Assembly: GCF_036320965.1 (NCBI RefSeq)
Contig: NC_092287.1
Span: 3,526,297 to 3,590,296 of the forward strand
Direction of reading: 5' to 3'
Source of the DNA: Panulirus ornatus
Lineage: Eukaryota; Arthropoda; Malacostraca; Decapoda; Palinuridae
DNA: 64,000 bases
How positions within the stretch are numbered: the stretch's first letter is position 1; each line of letters begins with the position of its first letter. Positions 14,124-23,096 of this stretch are shown here, in pieces. The position numbers were made by a program, and so were the translations under genes. Under the pieces are notes generated by a model. The model worked only from the letters and a program-made list of their open reading frames with translations, was not told the origin of the DNA and made no database searches.

Positions 14124-14805
14124 TTGCCCTTGTTAAGATGTAGATTAATCACAGCTTTTCATATTTCTACCTTCCTATTGACAAGACTTCTCAGAAAAAG
14201 GCTAAAAAACATTTAAACAGCACAACCATTTTATAAATCTACAACTGGATCCTTTAACAAGACTAAGTACATTTTTGTTTGTCAGTAAAAGGTTTTCCAC
14301 TGAGCTCTTCAACTCTTCTAAATATCTTGTCAGTATCAGTATGGATAGAGTAAATTTTCTTCACATTAACAACCTGGTTTGGACTCACCTGTACATCCTT
14401 TGATGTTACATAAACCTTTTTTAGTCTGTCTACCAAGATGTCATCTTTTTCCTTAAGTCTCTTCTTTACCTCATCTGGTTGAGCTGTAATCATGAAATAC
14501 ATTACATCAAACCTATTATCCACCACCATATATGAGTTTATGGACAATATCACTAATTCAACCCTTGCATCCAATTCCAAATAAGTATTCTCCTGCCAGA
14601 AAGTTTTGGATACTAAGTCATGAAACTTTTAAGGAAACCGTTACTTACAGCGAATGGAATCTTTGATGATCTTTGCCGTTGATTCATGCCAGGGTGAAGT
14701 TACTCGGTTTTCCTTCAAGATTTCCTTGTGAGATCTTGCTTCTAAGTTGAATTCTTTGAAAGGTCGGATGGCCCTTTTACCCAGTGAAGATATTACTTTT
14801 CCCAT
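8988..14805 (-). CDS. NDUFAF4: NDUFAF4, mitochondrial complex I assembly factor 4 (five coding exons)
   Basis: Joined coding sequence on the minus strand: 14805-14649, 14483-14389, 13696-13604, 11164-11038, 9163-8988; 648 bases, 215 residues plus TAA. Every junction has GT-AG ends and the frame is kept. The N-terminus MGKVISSLGK then AIRPFKEFNLEARSHKEI corresponds to the RGIRNFNLENRAEREI region of the human protein; the block DDILVDRLKKVYVTSKD matches the EKLLSFLKDVYVDSKD region; RPLPVDRNV and FGYFEPKSVPYGKITLRDF are the arthropod-type middle; QDPEVWTPKKISYEYKLD and LLRHFRTFVL match the conserved C-terminal WTAEKI...LLKYFVTF region. Known role of the family: with NDUFAF3 it helps assemble respiratory complex I at the mitochondrial inner membrane. 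The protein is about 40 residues longer than human (175), mostly a Lys/Ser-rich C-terminal tail. The start is set by an in-frame TAG seven codons upstream. Introns 2-4 contain repeats and LINE/SINE pieces. Confidence 0.9.
9620..9775 (-). repeat. SINE-like family A copy, minus strand, in NDUFAF4 intron 4
   Basis: Reverse complement gives CTGGGAATCTTTCC, TTTTCCAAAAGAAGGAA, GGGGGCCAAGTGAGGAT, CTCTGTTCTTGACACTACC and TTGCTAATGCTGGGAACGGC: the same block order as the copy at 10.1 kb, in opposite orientation and more diverged. Confidence 0.7.
10098..10240 (+). repeat. SINE-like family A copy in NDUFAF4 intron 4
   Basis: Well-preserved copy: TTTTCCAAAAGAAGGAACAG, GGGGGCCAGGTGAGGATATT, GGCCCAGTCCTCTGTTC, then the 3' end CTACCTCGCTAACGCGGGAA and ATGGCGAATAGTATGAA, finishing in an AAG-rich tail. 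No open frame. The 3' end resembles the end of the RTE-like LINE in this window. Confidence 0.8.
11038..11164 (-). CDS. NDUFAF4: NDUFAF4 coding exon 4
   Basis: Acceptor TTCTAG, donor ACAG|GTATGAG. Encodes residues 116-157 and the first base of codon 158, with the conserved DPEVWTPKKI motif. Confidence 0.88.
12205..12272 (+). repeat. 3'-end fragment of the RTE-like LINE, + orientation
   Basis: TTTGTCTGTTTCCTCC, then TACCTTGCTAGTGCAGGAAA and TGGCGATC, followed by (ATA)n: a diverged last 50 bases of the element. It lies tail-to-tail with the minus-strand copy that follows. Confidence 0.6.
12273..12546 (-). mobile_element. 5'-truncated RTE-like LINE fragment (3' UTR only)
   Basis: On the minus strand this is the 3' UTR of the element ending TTGGCGAGGCAG (reverse of GCCTCGCC...) and a TTTATTTATT tail. 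It contains an ACATATACAT-rich degenerate segment and stops at CGCGAGGTG against a (TA)n array. Confidence 0.7.
12547..12591. repeat. (TA)n array between two LINE fragments
   Basis: About 45 bases of TA separate the 5' end of one LINE fragment from the 3' tail of the next. Confidence 0.95.
12592..13543 (-). mobile_element. RTE-like LINE copy 1, 5'-truncated, in NDUFAF4 intron 3
   Basis: Minus-strand copy. Its 3' end at the left (GCGAGGTAGCGCAAGGAAAC on +) has an ATT-rich tail. Its 5' truncation at 13543 falls at GGGTGGGGGAGGGGGCG of the coding region, directly against (TA)n. It is more diverged than the copies at 23 and 56 kb. Confidence 0.85.
12990..13541 (-). pseudogene. C-terminal reverse-transcriptase ORF of LINE copy 1, one nonsense mutation
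   Basis: Reads GEGAKILGALKNVWKSRTL, then GIVVPTVLYGCKAWAMDRVV, VLEMRCLRTICGVRWFD and, after a TGA where the other copies have CGA, VSNVRVREMCGN, EEGVLKWFGHMERMSEERL and NWRWKDGVKKIL. The normal stop is also lost (TGA to CGA), adding a short tail. This is the domain downstream of the RT catalytic motifs; no catalytic residues are present. Confidence 0.8.
13544..13592. repeat. (TA)n array at the 5' end of LINE copy 1
   Basis: TA repeat with one G interruption, ending 12 bases before the exon 3 donor of NDUFAF4. Confidence 0.95.
13604..13696 (-). CDS. NDUFAF4: NDUFAF4 coding exon 3
   Basis: 31 whole codons (residues 85-115), acceptor TTTACAG, donor AAG|GTGAGAC. Encodes PQNPIEGDPSRPLPVDRNV and the FGYFEPK block. 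The donor lies only 12 bases from a (TA)n array that flanks an inserted LINE fragment. Confidence 0.87.
14057..14117. repeat. (TA)n array in NDUFAF4 intron 2
   Basis: About 60 bases of pure TA. Confidence 0.97.
14389..14483 (-). CDS. NDUFAF4: NDUFAF4 coding exon 2
   Basis: Acceptor ATTACAG at 14490-14484, donor CAG|GTGAGT (consensus). Completes codon 53 and encodes residues 54-84, including the KVYVTSKD block. Intron 1 is only 165 bases. Confidence 0.88.
14649..14805 (-). CDS. NDUFAF4: NDUFAF4 coding exon 1
   Basis: Encodes residues 1-52 plus the first base of codon 53. The donor is GCT|GTAAGT. A TTTTCCAG lies just 5' of GAGGATGG, so an intron in the 5' UTR is possible. Confidence 0.88.
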
Positions 14806-14852
14806 CCTCCTGGAAAACCCAGGCTAGTTTTCACTTGTACTTCAGAATCCAT
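14793..14852 (-). promoter_or_regulatory. Upstream ORF overlapping the NDUFAF4 start
   Basis: An ATG at 14852-14850 opens a 19-codon frame (MDSEVQVKTSLGFPGGWEK, then TAA) in a different frame that runs across the NDUFAF4 ATG. If this stretch is in the mature mRNA it would dampen translation. If the TTTTCCAG before the main ATG is a splice acceptor, the uORF is intronic and irrelevant. Confidence 0.35.
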
Positions 14853-15099
14853 TTTAAGCTTGTGGTATAAAAGATATCTAAACATACACTTGACATCATT
14901 TATGCAACACATATACCTTAGCACCATCCATACTATATATGGATATGATTCTCTACACTGATGCACTAAAAATTAGTTGTAAGAAATAAAAATGTTGCGT
15001 CCACAGTCCACTAAGCTGTTCATGCTCTCCAAGGGGCTGGTGAATAAAATGGATATCTAATGTAGGTTAGGGTTTGTGTGTGTGTCCATGCCTGCATAC

Positions 15100-15283
15100 A
15101 AGCGGGAGGCTGGAAATCCTCCCCTCATTTTTTTTTTCTTTTTTTCTTTTTTTAATTTTCCAAAAGAAGGAACAGAGGGGGGGGCCAGGTGAGGATATTC
15201 CACAAAGGCCCAGTCCTCTGTTCTTAACGCTACCTCGCTAATGCGGGAAATGGCTGATAGTTTAAAAGAAAAAAGTAAAAACA
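15100..15283 (+). repeat. SINE-like family A copy upstream of NDUFAF4
   Basis: Begins GCGGGAGGCTGGAAATCCTC, then a T-rich stretch, TTTTCCAAAAGAAGGAACAG, the GGCCCAGTCCTCTGTTC block and CTACCTCGCTAATGCGGGAA, with an A-rich tail. It retains the GGAAATCCTCCCCTC head missing from the 61-kb copy. Confidence 0.8.
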
Positions 15284-16368
15284 GAATTGATTAATGGTCA
15301 TGTGGTACCTTTACAGACTTATGTATTCAAAGGAATTCTGTTAATGAAAGTTCATAAACATATTACTTTTGGTTATGTAATTGTAATTACGAAAAAGTAA
15401 CAAACTACATCTAACTCAGCTCAGCCGGGTTTACATCACTATGCAGTCCTCCAAATTTAAACCATTCAAACCACATTTTAGACACCAGATTCATCATTCA
15501 GAGCATAAAGCACGATAAATTGGCCCATTACATTCTGGAAGGATCGAAAGACAATACATGAATGTTAGCTTTTACCTAACATAACCTTGGCTAGCGGGTC
15601 AGTGGCCGTCTGTAATATATAAACAATATGACGAAACCCAGACTGTGGGCAGGGTAGCAAACATCTCCAGCGAACACTTTACCTGGAACACATCCCTCGT
15701 CTACATGACAATACAAAAAAAGGCGCACACAATTATTAATTGATATTTAATCCAAAACATCATTTAAATAGAACGGGCTTGGACTGGTAATAAATTGATT
15801 CAGGAAGGTTTATTTCCATAAACGTTTTTTATGAAAAGTGGATACGGAGTTGTAGCCCGCCATTTAAACGGTGTTCTCGTAGAGTGGACAGAACGCGTCA
15901 ATATTCCTAGATTAATTCATCCTCATTCCAAGACCGGTGAGTTAAATGTGAGAGATTTTATACAAGTGATTTCTTAAAAACTAATGACGTGCTTAGCATC
16001 ATGGGGAATTCGTAGATGATTCACATTTTCTCATAAATAGATACGTGTAATGGTAGAGCTCTGGTTGTTGACATCTTAGATCACTTCGTCATTCAAATTC
16101 ACTATGGCTCTGGAAGCATGTAGACGAATTCTATTACATAAATCATATAAAAAAACTCACATTAGATTGAAAAACTTCTAGCATGTAGATAAAACGTTTT
16201 GTTTGTAAATGATATTATCAACTTCCATTTCAGGTCGTTCCCTTGGAAGTTTAAAATTCTAATTTCATCGTGTGCTTCAGAAAGTACATACGTAGTGAGG
16301 ACAGATAACAGAAGACATGATGATCTGTAACCACAAAATCCACTGGAGGATGCTATTATTCTCCTTAG
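15284..16368. other. Intergenic stretch between NDUFAF4 and a possible divergent gene
   Basis: No exon recognised with confidence. A 48-codon frame from an ATG near 15831 contains a good donor (ACCG|GTGAGT at about 15933); splicing it to the acceptor at 16368 would close the frame, so at best it is a non-coding leader exon. Confidence 0.3.
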
Positions 16369-16453
16369 ATCCTGCAATATGCCGATGAAGACGGTAAAGC
16401 AAAAGGCTCCTACCTCAAGCCAACACTATGTCTCTTATCAACACATGGTAAAG
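16369..16453 (+). CDS. Candidate short coding exon of an unidentified divergent gene
   Basis: Bounded by a strong acceptor (TTATTCTCCTTAG, AG at 16367-16368) and a good donor (AAG|GTATGT after 16453). An ATG at 16379 gives 25 codons with no stop up to the donor: MPMKTVKQKAPTSSQHYV, then SYQHMVK. A second ATG is two codons on. I could not find the next exon before the repeat-rich region begins, and the peptide is too short to recognise. It may be chance. Confidence 0.3.
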
Positions 16454-18778
16454 GTATGTAATGTTATTCTTACATGATATACAACAAACTGTTGGAAAAA
16501 AAAGCAATTTATTCTTTCACTTGATGGTTATGAAAGTTGATCGTTTGTCTTCTACGCGTAATTTATTGTTCTAGACTGTGTCTTGTAGCCAGAGAGAGAT
16601 CGTGTGAGATCTTGTTGACTCAGGTTAGGAAATATTCCGCATCAAAGATAATGATTCATTTTGATTCTGTTATTGTAACCTGTCCTGATGGTTCTTTAAT
16701 TGCCTTTTTTTTTTTTCTCCGGTTATTGTGTTTCTTGTTTTGCTTTGGCTCTTGTAGGTAGTTAAGCTAAAAGTACAGCTTAGCTTATGATAGACCCTAT
16801 TAAGCTTTAAAGTAAGATCCCATTATGGTATGAGGCCATAAGCTTCTTCAAGCTAAAGATGGCTGTGCGTAAAGTTAACTCATACGAGGAGGAATATATA
16901 TTGATTTAGGACTTGCGGAAAGAAATGAAATTAATCCAGTAGGTGAAACCAAAAGAAGATCTGGCATTAGGTATTAAAGTTGAGTTACGAGTGACTACAC
17001 GATCAGAACCAAATAGCTCAAATGTTGTATTGCGAGTTGAAAATGGCTAAAGTTTACTGGTGGAGGCTGTATATTAACACTGCAGGTACCACTTGCAAAT
17101 CTTTTGTATAGTACTTGGACACCGTAAAGTATTATTCATTTGTTTAAATAATTGCTATTTAAGGAAGTAATCTCAAGTAATCATAAAGAACAATACTGAT
17201 GTAGCAACTCTTTCAATAGATTTGTCATCACAGTCAAAAGAGAAACTAACACGTTAAGAACTGCCATATTTCACGTGGACAAACTGCAGTATTATATTAC
17301 ATTATGAGAAATATGGTAAGGAAAAATAATTGAATGACTTGGAATTAAGAGTCAGGATAGGTTTCCCTTTTCCGTTTACTTCATGTTATTTTGGCTAGGG
17401 TAGAGCTAGGTTAGGCTAAACTAAGCTTGACTGGATAGATAGAAATATACAATAAGTAGGTTGGAGTTGGGAAATAATGGTTAATATACTGGATAAAGTG
17501 GTTGGCAATCGAGCTTATATACGTAGAACAAAGTATCGAAAAAAATTTTTTGTATATCTTTAAAGTCTACGGAGAGTAGCACTGTTTTCTAAAGGTAATA
17601 TTTGTAAGTTACGTCTAATCATAGAATGATGGTGAGCTTCTTTGATGTACTCGCTACTATTTTTATTCGCTGGAGATGAACTCCAACTTTGTGCAAGCTT
17701 TACGAAACTATGTAAACAAACTATTTTCAAGTGTATTAGGGTCCCAAGGTAGAGATCTTCAGTGGAACATAGTTTCTAAGTTAAACTCTGATTTAGATAA
17801 ATTAATTAATGTGGTTTGTTATGTTTATATTCTGGTTTCCAAAGGTATATTAGATAATTTGAAATCCAAGTTTCTTCCGATATTTGAAGTTTTGTCGCAC
17901 TGTCCACTTGTACAGTCCGTTTAAATATCCATTTTGTAAAGGTTGATATCGTATGTTTATTCACTAAGTTATTTTGAATATCTTTTCAAAATAGTTTTCT
18001 GTTCATTTTCCCTCATTTTGAATATTTTGGAGTTAGACAAATGGGTTTGTTTCGAGTAAATTTTCACATCTTGACGGATAAGACAAATAAACACGGATCA
18101 GCAGATTAGGTATCTTTTTTATTTGATGTCATTTCTTAATCTATGTTTTTCATTCTCTCTGTTATCATGCATTCTCTTAGGTAATCAATAAAAGGCAGTT
18201 TTGTAATCAATGTAGAAATAACTGAGTCTATGTTAATTCGTTTTCTTTGATATGCCGTCAAAGAAAACGGTGTTATTTACTTTATGATTAACTGTTTTAT
18301 ATTGGAACTTTTCCGAAACTTTTCAGTTCTACGAGAAAGTAGTACTAGACACACTTAACACATAATTATGCATCACTTAGAAAAAAAGAATTAGCTAGAA
18401 ATATGAAAGTATCTAAAAATCAACAACGTTTCATCTGGCTTGTAAGAGCAAGGATTTGTAAACCGTGCTTACGAATTAGTGACCATCATATTGTCATTAA
18501 TATACGCTCCTAAAGCAAAGTAATTGTATTACTTGTTACTGATGATTTTTGAAGCGATTTAAGCCAGTTTAACTGATCCCGTTAATGAAAAGGTTTCATT
18601 TTATCTTTGTTGGTTTTAAAGAAATGGCATTAGCGATGGTTATGGCCTCACAGTCAGGTGGTTAACGCTGCGCGCAGGCGCAGTGGAAGGAAATCTTGGT
18701 CGTTGATATGAGGGTTGTTTACGAGAGCTGTGGCTTTGGTTAATGATCGTTAAACCTTAGTCCGATTATTAACATACC
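16454..18778. other. AT-rich stretch, no gene established
   Basis: Contains an 82-codon frame (17676-17924, + strand, MNSNFVQALRNYV...) that is not low complexity but has no flanking signals and no family I recognise. Near the right end, at 18672-18681, GCGCAGGCGC resembles an NRF1 site. Scattered CTAGGTTAGG-type motifs occur around 17400. Confidence 0.35.
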
Positions 18779-18945
18779 GAGGACGACGAAACGACCCCTG
18801 AGCAGGACGAAACTACCCTTGAGCATGACGAAACGACCCTTGAGTATGATAGCCTAACCTCTAACGGGTCGACTGAAATTTTTGTACCCACGGGTCGTAC
18901 CATCTATTGTTGTCTGTTGGGATGGTACCGCTGGTACGACCCATG
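18779..18945 (+). repeat. Foldback-like repeat, locus 1
   Basis: Three left-arm units of 21 bp (18779, 18800, 18821) with the GACGAAACGACCC variant, then GAGTATGATAGCCTAACC leading into the centre, then right-arm pieces GGGTCGTACCATC and GGTACGACCC. It is the leftmost member of the family in the window. Confidence 0.65.
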
Positions 18946-19152
18946 GTCATTGCCGTGGATGATTTGCATTAGATGACTCGTTTTGACATTGTAATGTCCC
19001 AAGGTAGGGAGGGTTTCCAGGTGAGCTGGTTCAGCATCGTGAAGGTCTGTTCCCCCGCGTTTTTTTTTTTTTTTTCATACTCACACTCTCTTTGTTGTGG
19101 GAGAGTTTTCTCTTTATACTTTCACACTTTCCCTGCTCTTAATTCACCAGAC

Positions 19153-19154
<2 letters not shown>

Positions 19155-19210
<56 letters not shown>

Positions 19211-19239
19211 GCTATTATTATTATTATTATTATTATTAA

Positions 19240-19300
<61 letters not shown>

Positions 19301-19305
19301 GTTGC

Positions 19306-19353
<48 letters not shown>
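19155..19353. repeat. (TTA)n array
   Basis: About 200 bases of TTA/ATT triplets with a few GCT, AAT and GTT interruptions. All long reading frames here are homopolymers of Ile, Leu or Tyr. Confidence 0.98.
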
Positions 19354-19570
19354 GGGGGTGTCTGAGGTTGACACATCACTTCAGAAAAGTTACCCGAAGG
19401 AAAAGGAAAAGAAAAATGGGATTCACAGAGCCGTGTTGGGCCCCACGTCGGAAAACAGGACTGTTGATGTACGATCCCTCAAAGTCCCGAGCCCATAGCA
19501 TGAATACACAGACTCATCTCTCGGCTGACGACGTGGTGGCGGCTTTCCAGGGGAGAAGCCAAACAGGAGC

Positions 19571-19571
<1 letters not shown>

Positions 19572-19646
<75 letters not shown>
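19572..19646. repeat. (GA)n array
   Basis: About 75 bases of GA. Confidence 0.98.
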
Positions 19647-19649
<3 letters not shown>

Positions 19650-20098
19650 GCGAAACTTTTTTGCGGGGGGTGGGGAGTGGGTGAAAAATTATGGATCTCA
19701 AAATATGAAATGGACGCCCCGTGAACTGAAAGTATGTCGGCTCACAGTTTATGTTCATCATCGCGTAAAAGCCGCTTTGTTCAACGTGTTCAACACATGT
19801 CTTGCCCACAGCGGCTCACCACAGTAGATGTGGGGAGTGTGTATGTGTGTGTGTGTGTGGAGATCCGGACATCTTCGCCCGCGCCACAGAAAGCACCAGC
19901 TTCCCCCGTGGATCTCTGGCTTCAGTGGCTGCCGCCGATGGCCAACTTTCCCTTTTTCCCTGAAGTTTCAGGTTCAGTTCCTTCCTGAGCGGTTCAGTGG
20001 TGTCGGCGGTCAGAGGACGCGGGTCACATTGCCACGCTGGCCCCACCCAGCCGTAGGCAGGTTGCCAGCTTTCCTTCTGTCGTCCTTTGGGTTTCTTT

Positions 20099-20191
20099 GA
20101 TGGCTTGACCTCTGACCTGACCCTAAACGGCTAGGTTTAAAGGTCAGGTCATCACACCCATGTGCTTAATGGTCGCACCGTCATGCTCAAA
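20099..20191 (+). repeat. Foldback-like repeat, locus 2 (centre and right arm)
   Basis: Centre is palindromic: GACCTGACCCTAAAC at the left pairs with GTTTAAAGGTCAGGTC at the right. TGACCTCTGACCT at 20106-20118 is two AGGTCA half-sites with one base between. Ends with GGTCGCACCGTCATGCTCAA, one right-arm unit. Confidence 0.65.
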
Positions 20192-20676
20192 GTGGTAAAT
20201 AAGTTCTACTTAATTTCACTTGTAAAGTTAACCTCCAGTGAACCGTTTTCTTTACAAGAAACGAAACCCCCGTTTTTCACATGTTAAATCCTCTTATTTC
20301 ATCTACATTATCTCTACCTTGTCCTTCAGCCCCTGCCCCCGGTACCTCCCACGGCCTCTTGTCCCACCACCACTACCACAACCCACCCACCCCCCCTCTC
20401 CTGGGAAGCTCCATCCGAAGTGTCATCTAACTAGGGATGGGGGGGATACCCAAAGCCCCTCCCCCTCCCCCTCCCCGTGTGTCATGCAGCCATTAATGAC
20501 CCATTATCTCAGCGTAGGTGTTGAGGGAGGGATGGGGTGGGCCGTGCTGTCCCCCTGGCGCCCCTGGGTAGGGCTAATGGACTGAAGACGCCCCCGTAGA
20601 TGAGATCACACACACACACACGACTCTCGCAGGAGGGAAAGATACCCGGACTTGTACCAGGTCTCCCTCCTCCGGG

Positions 20677-20678
<2 letters not shown>

Positions 20679-20715
<37 letters not shown>
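20679..20715. repeat. (GA)n array
   Basis: Short GA array, preceded by a C-rich region with (CCCCCT)n at about 20456-20475. Confidence 0.95.
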
Positions 20716-20719
<4 letters not shown>

Positions 20720-21550
20720 CTGGGAGTGAGGACATAGACATTTTGTCTGGTTTTAGGGATATCGCTTGGGGATAGAGCCATCCCTAGGCTTGGTGGTACA
20801 ACACGCTCCCAGTCCCAGTGGTTCACGACCTCATTGGCCTTCGACTTTGAGTGAGGGATTTGATGCTCCTCTTCAGCCACGTCCTGCTGTGATGCGTCTC
20901 TCGTAAGCCGGTCTCTTGCGACACCCACCCTCCCGCCACTTTTAGTCTGCGACGCGCCTTTGTCCTTGAGGGAGTTTCGTTCCTGGAGACGACAGATCTA
21001 CGTATATCCTGGCTCTCCAATAAGTTCCCCTCCTCTCCTTAGAGCAGTCGTGATGTGACGTGGCACACTCGTCGTGTCTGCCAGATGGGACCACATGCAA
21101 CTACAACGTGTGAAGCTGCAGAATAAAAAAAGATAGAAGAGGCATCGTCTCGTCCAACTTCCCGTTAAAGCCAGTCAGTAGCAAACTGCTGTGCCATGCA
21201 AGGTTACGAGAATTCAGGTGGCCTCGTTTTAAGCATCTTTCTGTCGCATCCTGGAGCATGACCTGTCGATATTGAGGGATTGTCGCTTCTACTACAGCGT
21301 TTTTGACCCTAAGGATTTTTAAAAAGTCTTTATATTGCAGAAGCAATAACAAGTCGATGTGTTCTGCCCGCTTGGCTGGTTACCACAGGAGTGAAAAACG
21401 ACTGTGTCTCAGATCCCGTCCGTCAGGATTGGCTAAAAGAAGATACGTATATCGTAAATGCGTTTCTGGACGCGTTCGTGAGAGACGAGACGCAGCGATC
21501 CGTATCTCTGGCTAGTGGGGAGTTGGTGGAGGGAGAAGATAGACGATTGG

Positions 21551-21552
<2 letters not shown>

Positions 21553-21604
<52 letters not shown>
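21553..21604. repeat. (GA)n array
   Basis: About 50 bases of GA. Confidence 0.97.
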
Positions 21605-21607
<3 letters not shown>

Positions 21608-21639
21608 GGGGGAAGATGGTGTCGTAGGAAGAAAATAAC

Positions 21640-21790
21640 TCACAGCAACCTAACCTAGTTACCCAACCTAGCCAGTTTAACCCAAATGTAATCACAGCCT
21701 AACCCAACCTAGTTACCCAACCTAGCCAGTACAACCCAACCTAGCCAATATGACCAAAACGTAATCACCTAGCCTAGCCTAACCTAGCCT
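21640..21790. repeat. Imperfect CCTAACC-rich tandem repeat
   Basis: Two diverged copies of a unit of about 65 bp built from CCTAACCTAGTTACCCAACC and CTAGCCAGT, followed by CCTAGCCTAGCCTAACCTAG. The motif contains the arthropod telomere pentamer CCTAA but not in regular array. Confidence 0.6.
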
Positions 21791-22099
21791 ATCTTCCTTG
21801 GCACGGCATAACGAAGAGCTTCACTGCACACAAGCCAGGCTCATTGTCACATTAAACTGTTGGTGAGAATATGAAAAAGATTTGATAAATGAAGAGAAGA
21901 TCCGGCGTAGAATAATCCGCAGGAAACATGGCTGTTCATCCATTGTGTCTTGCCATTGTAGTATACCTTCATTACGGTAAGAATGCTAGCCAGAATATGA
22001 AAGGTAGATATTTGATTTTACGAGGAAAAAATGTACTGCGCTTGAAAAGTGATTGGAACCTCTAACTTAACCCCTTGAGAATAAAGGTGTGGGCTTTAA

Positions 22100-22257
22100 G
22101 CAAGATGGTACAGTTCTTGAACACGACGGTGCAGTCCTACAAGCACGACGGTATGATCCTTGAGCACAACGGTACGATCTTTGGGTATGATGATTCAGGT
22201 CTGGGAGGGTCAGGTCAAAGGCCAGGCCATCATACCCTCGGGGTCTTGTGCTCAAGA
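22100..22257 (+). repeat. Foldback-like repeat, locus 3 (most complete short copy)
   Basis: Four left-arm units (CAAGATGGTACAG, GAACACGACGGTGCAG, AAGCACGACGGTATGATCC, GAGCACAACGGTACGATC), then GGGTATGATGATTCAGGTC, centre GGGTCAGGTCAAAGGCCAGG, CCATCATACCC, and one right-arm unit ending GTGCTCAAG. AGGTCAAAGGCCA at 22212-22224 is a near-perfect DR1. Confidence 0.7.
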
Positions 22258-22774
22258 GGAAGTAATCCTTTACGTATCAGTGAACCCAGAAATTAATATT
22301 TACTACCATAAGAACTGATCTCATTTGATTTCCATCAGAAAAAAAGGCTTAATCAGCGATATTTAGATAATCCATTAAAATGGCTTATGTTCAGCTTCAC
22401 TCATCACGTACTCATAAATGGGCTTCATGAGTTAGTGGGCGAGATGCGTATGGTCGAAGGTCCCCAACGTTAACAAGGAGAAAAACGACTGTATCTGCGT
22501 TATACGTGATGTTCCAGGGTTTAAAGAGTCAGACAACAGAACTCGGCTTATTTGGTTTTAAGATAATTAAGAAAAACCAGAAGTTAGACATATATTATGT
22601 GTCAGGTTAAGTAGTAGATGACCCCCCCCCATCTCCCTCCACCACTTAACCAAGGAGTGGGGAACCAGGGAGAGAGGTTTAACAAGGAAGTTGGTTGTAG
22701 GAGAATGAGTTGGGAGAGAAGATGGGTTTTCGGGTGCCCGATGGCTTCTGAAAGAACTCTGGAACTTGGGATCG

Positions 22775-22776
<2 letters not shown>

Positions 22777-22814
<38 letters not shown>
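22777..22814. repeat. (GT)n array
   Basis: About 38 bases of GT. Confidence 0.95.
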
Positions 22815-22816
<2 letters not shown>

Positions 22817-23021
22817 TTAACTTAATTCTCCTTTCTTTAAAGGGTCGTGGAGATCCTTCAGGACCTCTCCCAGGAACTCCTACAGCGCCAAGGTTGAGTT
22901 GTCTCCAGTAGTAGTAGGCAATGATGACTCATTTGTGGCGGCTTCTTCAACGAAACTCGACTGCCTGTTGCCAACAGACGAAGGGGACCTGTTTCTCCCA
23001 ATGTAACTATAGGTAGGTGGC

Positions 23022-23024
<3 letters not shown>

Positions 23025-23094
<70 letters not shown>
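23025..23094. repeat. (TA)n array at the 5' end of LINE copy 2
   Basis: About 70 bases of TA directly joined to the inverted 5' end of the LINE. Confidence 0.97.

Positions 23095-23096
<2 letters not shown>

Noticed and set aside
13955..14143. 62-codon + frame in NDUFAF4 intron 2
   Set aside because: Ends in a TA repeat and has no coding signature; it lies antisense in an intron.
17676..17924. 82-codon + frame
   Set aside because: Not low complexity, but no family, splice signal or codon evidence; frames of this length occur by chance in AT-rich DNA.
19097..19724. Long frames of poly-Ile, poly-Leu and Glu-Arg
   Set aside because: Translations of (TTA)n and (GA)n arrays with no flanking coding sequence.
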